A stretch of DNA of 64,000 nt from Mycolicibacter heraklionensis. GTDB lineage: Bacteria; Actinomycetota; Actinomycetes; Mycobacteriales; Mycobacteriaceae. Within the stretch, counting starts at the first letter, position 1. Each line of letters opens with the position of its first letter. A program made the translations under genes and the position numbers. The stretch covers positions 310,001 to 374,000 of the forward strand of contig NZ_LDPO01000001.1 in the NCBI RefSeq assembly GCF_001021505.1, given 5' to 3'. Below the pieces are notes generated by a model. It was not told where the DNA came from. It was given only the letters and a program-made list of their open reading frames with translations, and did no database searches. Below, piece after piece: positions 58,592 through 64,000 of the stretch.

Positions 58592-58963
58592 TCAGTAGGA
58601 CAGTCGGACGTCGACCAGGCTGTTGGCGGCGGCGGCCATCGCGTAGCCGACGATCTGGCCGACCGGAGTGTCGACGGCGGCCGCGGCGACAGCACCGCTG
58701 GCCGCGGCGATGACCGGAGCGCCGGCCGCGATCGCCCCGGACGCCGCCAGCGGGTGCACGCCCTCGAACCACACGGCGACCTTCTGGCCGGCCTTCACCG
58801 TGCGGACGGCGACGCCGAACTGCTTGGCGGCGGCCGCCGAGGCCGGCGCCACCTTGTAGTCGCCACTGTTCACCACCAGCTGACCGGCGGTGATGTCCGC
58901 GGTCGCGATGCAGGTGATCGTGCAGCCGCCGAGGAACTTCGGCATGTAGTCCGTGCCGGCCAT
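58592..58963 (-). CDS. Capsid decoration protein (DUF2190-like)
   Basis: The protein has 123 residues. It is Ala/Val-rich and beta-structured (ITAGQLVVNSGDYKVAPASA, VGQIVGYAMAAAANSLVDVRL). The pattern matches DUF2190-type head-fibre or decoration proteins encoded before the major capsid gene. The gene is separated from the protease stop by 1 bp. Confidence 0.72.
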   Translation of the reverse strand: MAGTDYMPKFLGGCTITCIATADITAGQLVVNSGDYKVAPASAAAAKQFGVAVRTVKAGQKVAVWFEGVHPLAASGAIAAGAPVIAAASGAVAAAAVDTPVGQIVGYAMAAAANSLVDVRLSY

Positions 58964-58964
58964 G

Positions 58965-59459
58965 TCAGTTACCGCCCTTCGGGTTGAAGCCGAGCTTGCT
59001 CATGAACGTCTCGTAGCCCTGCTGCGCGACGTTGTCCTCACCGCCTTCGGGTGCGGGGATGCTGTGGCCCATCTCGGCGACCGGGATCAGGCCGGGCGCC
59101 AGCGCCGCCAGCACCTGCTTGTTGCCCTCGCGGTCAGCCTTGAGCGCCTCGAGCCAGTGATCCTTGCGGGCCGGAGCGATCTTGCCGGCGGCGATCGCGG
59201 CCTCAACGGTGCGCGTGTCCTCGTCGGCGATCTGCTGATCACGCGCCACGCGCCCGGCCTCGGCGTCCGACCGCAGCTGGTCGTACACCGATGCCTCGAT
59301 CTGCATCACGCCGGCGGCCGGCGCGGCGGCCGCTGCCACGCGCTGCGCGGCCTCGGCTTCGGTGGCCGCAACGTGCGCGTCCCAGGCAGCCGTGACGGCG
59401 TCCTCGTCAGCGTCGGCGGCGATGCCGAGTGCCGCGGCGATCTTCTCGGGGAGAGCCAT
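58965..59459 (-). CDS. Nested scaffold protein from an internal start
   Basis: In the same frame as the protease, an ATG at 59459 (MALPEKIAAALG) is preceded by AGGAAGGGG at proper spacing. It would yield a 164-residue helical scaffold without the protease, as gene Z within gene I of phage Mu. The ribosome site makes independent translation likely, but it is not proven. Confidence 0.55.
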   Translation of the reverse strand: MALPEKIAAALGIAADADEDAVTAAWDAHVAATEAEAAQRVAAAAAPAAGVMQIEASVYDQLRSDAEAGRVARDQQIADEDTRTVEAAIAAGKIAPARKDHWLEALKADREGNKQVLAALAPGLIPVAEMGHSIPAPEGGEDNVAQQGYETFMSKLGFNPKGGN

Positions 59460-60257
59460 TGCGGCCCCTTCCTGTTGGGAAACCGCGGCTGCGGCTTCGA
59501 TCTTGATGGAAAACTTCGCCGCTGCCTTCTCGATCGCCGACTTGATGTGATCGAGTTGCGTTGCGGTGTACGGCTTTTGATTCTTTTTCTCGTTGATGAA
59601 CGACCACGCGCTCTTGACGTGGTCGCGATCGTTGAGCGGGTACCGCTTCACGCCGTGACCGGGTTCGGCCGGCTGGTCGTCGCGGTCGAGGTAGCCCGGG
59701 TCCGCGTAGTCGACGTCACCCCACGGCTCTTTGGCGTCGGTGCGGTCGCGGAACGTGGACGCCTCGACCGTGAACGCGACAGCGGTGCCGCCGATCTCAC
59801 GCGCGGCGGCGACCTGGTACAGCTCGGCGACGTCCTGCACGCTCTTAAGCGTGTCGATGCCGGGCGGTGTCGCGCCGAGCAGCGCCAGGCCGGTCAGCAC
59901 GAAATCGTGCTGCTCGCCGGCGGCGTCGGTGTAGTCCTCCTGGCCTTCGATCGACAGCGACGGGTACGCGCTCGGCATGATGTCGGCCAGCCATTCCGGC
60001 ACGCCGGCCAGGTCGCCGTAAAGCACGTCGCCGTCCTCCGAGGTGGACAGGTTGTCGACGAAGCCCACGGCCGGATCTCCGGTGAATCGCGGGTCACCGT
60101 GTCCGAGCCGGATCGTCGGCTTGCGCAGGATGCCTGCCTCGTGCGCGGCCACCGCGGCGGCGATCGTCTCGCGAGTGACCGAGAAATCACCCGAACGCAG
60201 CTTGTAGTTGCCGACGCGCATCAGCTCCCGGTCCTTGACCGTCTTGAGGTTCACCAT
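58965..60257 (-). CDS. Mu I-like capsid maturation protease with scaffold domain
   Basis: The protein has 430 residues. The N-terminal 190 resemble the phage Mu protease I: the IRLGHGDPRFTG block supplies a His, and YPSLSIEGQ followed by FVLTGLALLGATPPGI the serine region. The C-terminal 165 are Ala/Glu-rich and helical, a scaffold domain. The ATG shares one base with the upstream stop. The protease would cleave the scaffold during head maturation. Confidence 0.78.
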   Translation of the reverse strand: MVNLKTVKDRELMRVGNYKLRSGDFSVTRETIAAAVAAHEAGILRKPTIRLGHGDPRFTGDPAVGFVDNLSTSEDGDVLYGDLAGVPEWLADIMPSAYPSLSIEGQEDYTDAAGEQHDFVLTGLALLGATPPGIDTLKSVQDVAELYQVAAAREIGGTAVAFTVEASTFRDRTDAKEPWGDVDYADPGYLDRDDQPAEPGHGVKRYPLNDRDHVKSAWSFINEKKNQKPYTATQLDHIKSAIEKAAAKFSIKIEAAAAVSQQEGAAMALPEKIAAALGIAADADEDAVTAAWDAHVAATEAEAAQRVAAAAAPAAGVMQIEASVYDQLRSDAEAGRVARDQQIADEDTRTVEAAIAAGKIAPARKDHWLEALKADREGNKQVLAALAPGLIPVAEMGHSIPAPEGGEDNVAQQGYETFMSKLGFNPKGGN

Positions 60258-60466
60258 CAGCCCGCACCGTTCTCGTTATCGGCGAGCGCCGCGGGTTCGA
60301 CGCCGAGCGCCGCAAACAGCGTGGCGAAGCCGAGCTGCAGACCGGCCGCGACCGCGGCGCCGATGCGCTGCTCGATCTGCTCGGCGATCGCCTCGAGCTC
60401 CTCGACGTTGAGCACGGGCGCGACGTTGACTGTCAAGCCGGTCTTTTCGGGGTTGTGGCTCACCAT
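60257..60466 (-). CDS. Small head-gene-region protein
   Basis: The protein has 69 residues from ATG 60466. It has a helical middle (LNVEELEAIAEQIEQRIGAAV) and a hydrophobic part (AAGLQLGFATLFAALGVEP). It shares its last base with the protease start. Function unknown; it may assist head assembly. Confidence 0.55.
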   Translation of the reverse strand: MVSHNPEKTGLTVNVAPVLNVEELEAIAEQIEQRIGAAVAAGLQLGFATLFAALGVEPAALADNENGAG

Positions 60467-60594
60467 CGGGTCGTCCACCTTCCAGATTCGGGGTCGTGAT
60501 TCTCTCGGTCGCGGCACGCGAGACCGTGGCAGTCGAACAGTCGGCACAGCGGCCAGCGCAGCAGCCAGGTCAGGTAGTCGATGAGCGTGTTCAC
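60460..60594 (-). CDS. 44-residue cysteine-containing small protein
   Basis: A short frame from GTG 60594 to TGA 60460 exactly fills the gap between the portal gene and the next gene. Its GTG overlaps the portal stop (GTGA) and its end overlaps the next ATG. The protein has a hydrophobic start (IDYLTWLLRWPL) and three cysteines (CRLFDCHGLACRD). The overlaps on both sides suggest real translation. Confidence 0.5.
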   Translation of the reverse strand: MNTLIDYLTWLLRWPLCRLFDCHGLACRDRENHDPESGRWTTRW

Positions 60595-62036
60595 CACAGC
60601 GTCAGCTCTCCGTCGCTCGAGATCGTGGCGCGCGGCCGGCGGCTGGCGGTGACGCGTGCCCGCGAGGTGAACGCCATGCCGTCGGGCGTGTGCGTGGTCG
60701 CGATCGGCACGGTGACCGGCGGTCGGTTGTCGGGAACCGGCAGCTTCTCGTCGTCGCCGTCCTGCGCGTCGGGATCGGCTCCCGGCAGGCCCATCGACTG
60801 CCGCTCGAACGCCTCGAGTTGCGGGTCGGGCGTGATGATTCCGGCGTTGACCAGCATCTGCAGGGCAGCGGCCGATGCGTCCTGCTGCGATCCGATCGCG
60901 TCGAACACGATCCTCGGGGACGGTGAGTCCTCGCCGAAATTCGTATCGACGATGTCCTCGACGATGTGCGCCTGCGCGACATCCCGCACGGTTTCGGCGG
61001 TCTGCTGCACGCCCTGGGAGAACGTATCGGCCTGCACCGAGGCCAGGGCGAAGCTGCCACCGCGATCGAGGTTCAGGAAGTGCGCCAGCGCCGCGAGTGC
61101 CATCTGCTTGTCGTGGTATTCGATCGCCTGCCGGATGAAGCCGGACGGCAGGTTGCCCTTAACACCGGCCAGCTCGAAATCGGCGCCGTCAGGGAGCGCG
61201 ACACCGGCGTTGTTGCCGCCGCGGTACTGCTGCGCGATCTTCAGGTACGGGGCCAGTGCTTCGGAGCCGAGGGCGGCCGACACCGATTGCGGCGCTTTCA
61301 CGACCGGGACACCGACGCCGTTACGTCGGGCGGCTGTGGCTTCGATGCGGATCAGCTCGTCTTTGAGCAGCCAGTTCTTGTATGCCGGCCGGAATATGCT
61401 GTTGCCGGTCCAGACTCCGGGATCGCGGTCGCGTGTGTAGACGACGAGCCGGTTCACCGGGATCTCTTGCGCCCAGGCGCCGAGGAAGTTCGGGGCGCCG
61501 GCGGCGGCCCCGAATCCGGTACCGGGCGGCCACTGCTGAATGCCGATCAGTCCGCCGTCGGCGTCGACATTCCAGAACGCGATGGTCGATTGCGGGCGAG
61601 GCGCGAGCTTGCGCAGTCGCAGCTTGCCCTTGTCGTCGAGCCGGTATACCTGCTCGAAAACAGCGTGCCCGAAGTGCAGGTGACGCATCGCCCACTGCAG
61701 GTGTTCGAGCCACGAAAAACGGCCCTTCGTGCGCGGCTGGGGCTTATTGGCGTCCTCGCCGACGACCGGCAGCCCGAGGTCGTCTGAGACGTGCTGAACG
61801 ACCGCGTCCGGCGCGCCGTTGGGGTCGATACGCCACTGCGTTTGCATGATCGGCAGTGCGATCGCGTAGTAGACGCTCGCCAGCCGCGATTCCTCGCGCC
61901 ACATCCGTGTGTAGGTGCGGATCGCGTCGGGCCACAGTAGTTCGGGTACCTGCTCGAACTGGTCCCACTGACTGTAAGCCGACAGCAGTCCGGGAAATGC
62001 GTTCGTGAACCCAAGTTCGGTGGTCATCGAAGCCAC
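60591..62036 (-). CDS. Portal protein (DUF935/Mu gp29-like)
   Basis: The protein has 481 residues. WPDAIRTYTRMWREESRLAS and the RFSWLEHLQWAMRHLHFGHAV block match the Mu gp29/DUF935 portal family, which forms the dodecameric DNA gate of the head. It starts at GTG 62036 with AAAGGTGG ahead; ATG 62027 is possible. It follows the large terminase by 32 bp. Confidence 0.85.
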   Translation of the reverse strand: MASMTTELGFTNAFPGLLSAYSQWDQFEQVPELLWPDAIRTYTRMWREESRLASVYYAIALPIMQTQWRIDPNGAPDAVVQHVSDDLGLPVVGEDANKPQPRTKGRFSWLEHLQWAMRHLHFGHAVFEQVYRLDDKGKLRLRKLAPRPQSTIAFWNVDADGGLIGIQQWPPGTGFGAAAGAPNFLGAWAQEIPVNRLVVYTRDRDPGVWTGNSIFRPAYKNWLLKDELIRIEATAARRNGVGVPVVKAPQSVSAALGSEALAPYLKIAQQYRGGNNAGVALPDGADFELAGVKGNLPSGFIRQAIEYHDKQMALAALAHFLNLDRGGSFALASVQADTFSQGVQQTAETVRDVAQAHIVEDIVDTNFGEDSPSPRIVFDAIGSQQDASAAALQMLVNAGIITPDPQLEAFERQSMGLPGADPDAQDGDDEKLPVPDNRPPVTVPIATTHTPDGMAFTSRARVTASRRPRATISSDGELTLW

Positions 62037-62068
62037 TGCCTACGACCACCTTTCGCTATCGGGCGCCG

Positions 62069-63592
62069 CTAGAAAGGCGCGTTCATTACGTCGAGATCAC
62101 TGTCGCCGCGGTCGTGCTCCGGTCCCGTGTCCTGCATCGGCGGCGGCGAATTGCGCGGCGGCTCCGAGAAATTGAGCAGACCCCAGTGGGCGAGCATCAT
62201 CGCGACCGTCGGCCCCATCCACGAGCCGGCCGACGGCGTCGGCACCGACCGCAAACCGTCCGGCAGATCCTTTTTCAGCGTCGTCAGCACCGCCTGGTCG
62301 AGCACCCGCTGACCGCTGTGACTCAACTGCTGCTGATCGACGGCCTCGAGGATTCCCTCCCACGCGACCAGGTATTCACCGAAGTTCGTCATGTGCGGCT
62401 CGAGACCGGCCTCGATCAGGAACGGCTTCAGGATCGCCGCCGGCGACTTTTGGTCAATCACGATCACAGCCGGATCGCATTCGGTGACAATCGCAACGAT
62501 CTTCTCGACGACATCGGTAGCGCTGGCGTTCTGGCAGAACCCGACCTCGACGGCGACCGTCTTCCCCGCGGAACGCTGCGCGCCGACGATGACCCATGTC
62601 CGTGACGACGGCCCGCGGTCGATGGCGATCGCACCGGGGCCGGGCGTCACCAGGCCGGGCGTCATGTCGTGCAGCCGGCCCCACAGCTCCGGGGTGATCG
62701 GCGGTTTCTGTAGATCCTCGAGGGTCGGCCAGTCACCGACGCCGAGCCGCTCAACAAAGAAGATTTTCGGCGTATACCGCATCGCCTGGTATTCGTTCTC
62801 GATGTAATCGAGAGTCATAAACCCATACCCGACAGACGGATTCGACCGCAGCCGCTCCCGTGTGCTCGTCGGGTCGGCGTCGTCCTCACAACCCCATTCG
62901 AGGTAACACAGGCGCGGGCTGCTGCGGTCGATCGCGCGCTTGCGGACGCCGGCGAAGACGTGGCCGTGGTCGTGCACGATCTGGTCGACCGCACTGCCCG
63001 CGTAGACGATCTGCGGATTCGGCCGCGCGCTCATCGTCGGCATCATCGCGCCGACCGTTTCCGGCTTGATGATCATCGCCTCGTCGAGGATCACCCGATC
63101 GCCCGACAGACCACGCGTTACGGCCCCTGTTCGCGAGACGAACAGCATTCGCGGCGCCTCAGGGTCGTGCGCGTCCGGTCCGAGAACGAAACCCTCCTCG
63201 CCGTGCGAGCGTTTCGGCTTGTACTTCTCCCCCGATGCTTTCAGCAGGGACTCGACGCGCCGCATGATCTCTTTGACCGTGCGGAATTCGTGCGCCGAAT
63301 AGACGATCAATTCCTCGTCGAACACCAGTAGCCCGGCGATCATCATTACTTCGATAATCGCGGATTTGCCATTCTGCCGAGGGACCGTCAACCCAACCTC
63401 GAACGCCGACCACAGGCCCTGGTCGGTCTCCCCTAGCGCGTGATGCAGGGCGAGTTTCTGCCACGGGTAGAGCTCCATCCCGAGCTGCTCGACGAACGCG
63501 ATCGCCTCGGGGGCCGCGCTGGTCTCAGCCGGTGGTGCTACCAGAATCCGGGGTGTCTGATCGCCGCGCGGCGTCTCGTCGTCGCTTGTCAC
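62069..63592 (-). CDS. Terminase large subunit
   Basis: The protein has 507 residues. The ATPase domain has the Walker A-like VPRQNGKS near residue 71, and Walker B RVILDEAM near 170. A C-terminal RNase-H-like nuclease domain follows, with acidic residues in AIAIDRGPSS and VIVIDQKSP. It pumps and cuts phage DNA during packaging. Start GTG 63592 lies inside the end of the small terminase gene (68-bp overlap). Confidence 0.9.
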   Translation of the reverse strand: MTSDDETPRGDQTPRILVAPPAETSAAPEAIAFVEQLGMELYPWQKLALHHALGETDQGLWSAFEVGLTVPRQNGKSAIIEVMMIAGLLVFDEELIVYSAHEFRTVKEIMRRVESLLKASGEKYKPKRSHGEEGFVLGPDAHDPEAPRMLFVSRTGAVTRGLSGDRVILDEAMIIKPETVGAMMPTMSARPNPQIVYAGSAVDQIVHDHGHVFAGVRKRAIDRSSPRLCYLEWGCEDDADPTSTRERLRSNPSVGYGFMTLDYIENEYQAMRYTPKIFFVERLGVGDWPTLEDLQKPPITPELWGRLHDMTPGLVTPGPGAIAIDRGPSSRTWVIVGAQRSAGKTVAVEVGFCQNASATDVVEKIVAIVTECDPAVIVIDQKSPAAILKPFLIEAGLEPHMTNFGEYLVAWEGILEAVDQQQLSHSGQRVLDQAVLTTLKKDLPDGLRSVPTPSAGSWMGPTVAMMLAHWGLLNFSEPPRNSPPPMQDTGPEHDRGDSDLDVMNAPF

Positions 63593-64000
63593 GCTGCGCT
63601 TTCACCTCGTCACGCTTGGAATGCGGCGGCGGGGACTTCGCGTCCAGCTCGGCCATCACCGTCAGCAGTTGCCGCGTCAGCGATGTCAGCTTGCGGGCGT
63701 CCCGGCAGGCGTCGATCTCCGTCGCCAGCTTCACTTTCAACGCTCGCAGCGCGTCCTCGGTGGTCGTGCTGGCCGCGACACCGCCGCCGACTGCCGCCAG
63801 GCTGTCGCGCATCCCGTCGAGCAGCTTCAGGCAGATCCGGGCCGCCGCCGGCGCATCTTCGCCCATGCCGATCGCGGTGCGATACTGCGATCGGAACAGC
63901 GCCTCGCGACGCTCGAGCTCGACGGCCTCGGCGTTCTCGGCCAGGAACTCACGTCGCGGCGCCCGCCGGATCATCGCCGCGCGTAGCACATCCTCGACGA
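63525..64000 (-). CDS. Terminase small subunit, start possibly outside the window
   Basis: The protein has at least 154 residues from GTG 63989; the frame stays open to the right edge, so the real start may lie further right. It is helical, with EIDACRDARKLTSLTRQLL and a very basic C-terminal tail (KRDEVKAQRDKRRRDAARR). Position before the large terminase supports the DNA-recognising small subunit. Confidence 0.7.
   Translation of the reverse strand, partial: VEDVLRAAMIRRAPRREFLAENAEAVELERREALFRSQYRTAIGMGEDAPAAARICLKLLDGMRDSLAAVGGGVAASTTTEDALRALKVKLATEIDACRDARKLTSLTRQLLTVMAELDAKSPPPHSKRDEVKAQRDKRRRDAARRSDTPDSGSTTG

Noticed and set aside
31793..64000. Integrase, excisionase or repressor gene within the visible prophage
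   Set aside because: No tyrosine or serine recombinase motif or phage repressor was seen in either strand; these must lie beyond the right edge.

Overview
The window comes from a high-GC mycobacterial chromosome, probably a non-tuberculous Mycobacterium or Mycolicibacterium. Positions 27-19797 carry a block whose gene content and relative order match the M. tuberculosis Rv0998-Rv1013 neighbourhood: protein lysine acetyltransferase, lipoprotein, AlkB-like enzyme, Pmt, RsmI, a membrane protein, PabB, MetS, TatD, RpfB, KsgA, IspE, a small protein and the first codons of a pks16-like ligase. Local insertions break the order: a soluble Ser/Thr kinase and a PE-PPE-domain esterase lie between ksgA and ispE. 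A sulfide:quinone-reductase-like / NDH-2-like / ECF41 sigma cluster lies between metS and pabB. An AbiEi/DUF559-type gene lies between pmt and alkB, where M. tuberculosis has arcA.

Positions 19.9-31.7 kb hold gdhA, a small DUF732 secreted protein, a divergent SRPBCC/TetR pair, an EcsC protein with a partner gene, a secreted CDGP-type protein, a large membrane-bound patatin-like phospholipase, a polytopic membrane protein and a MinD/ParA-type ATPase.

At 31762-31792 lies a detached 3' end of a tRNA-like gene, most like a tmRNA. From there to the right edge the DNA is a siphovirus-type prophage that continues beyond the window. The end next to the attachment site carries rightward cargo: a secreted CDGP-like protein, a DUF732 membrane protein and a HicAB toxin-antitoxin pair behind palindromic operator-like DNA. 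A strong hairpin then separates these from the leftward late operon. Read in transcription order from the right edge, that operon holds small and large terminase, portal, a Mu I-like protease with a nested scaffold, decoration and major capsid proteins, head-tail connectors, tail terminator, FN3-bearing major tail protein, frameshifted tail chaperones, tape measure and minor tail proteins. One minor tail protein is a 1111-residue repeat/propeller/glycine-rich fibre-like protein. The lysis block follows.

The lysis block is the most unusual part. Between a C39-like cysteine peptidase and a GH25 lysozyme sits a full-length PPE-SVP protein, a family normally associated with mycobacterial type VII secretion. 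Directly after the lysozyme is a 74-residue protein with the sequence signature of Acb2/Tad1-type cyclic-nucleotide sponges, which protect phages from CBASS immunity. LysB, a holin and two further small membrane proteins complete the cassette. No integrase, repressor or excise gene is visible, so these must lie to the right of the window.
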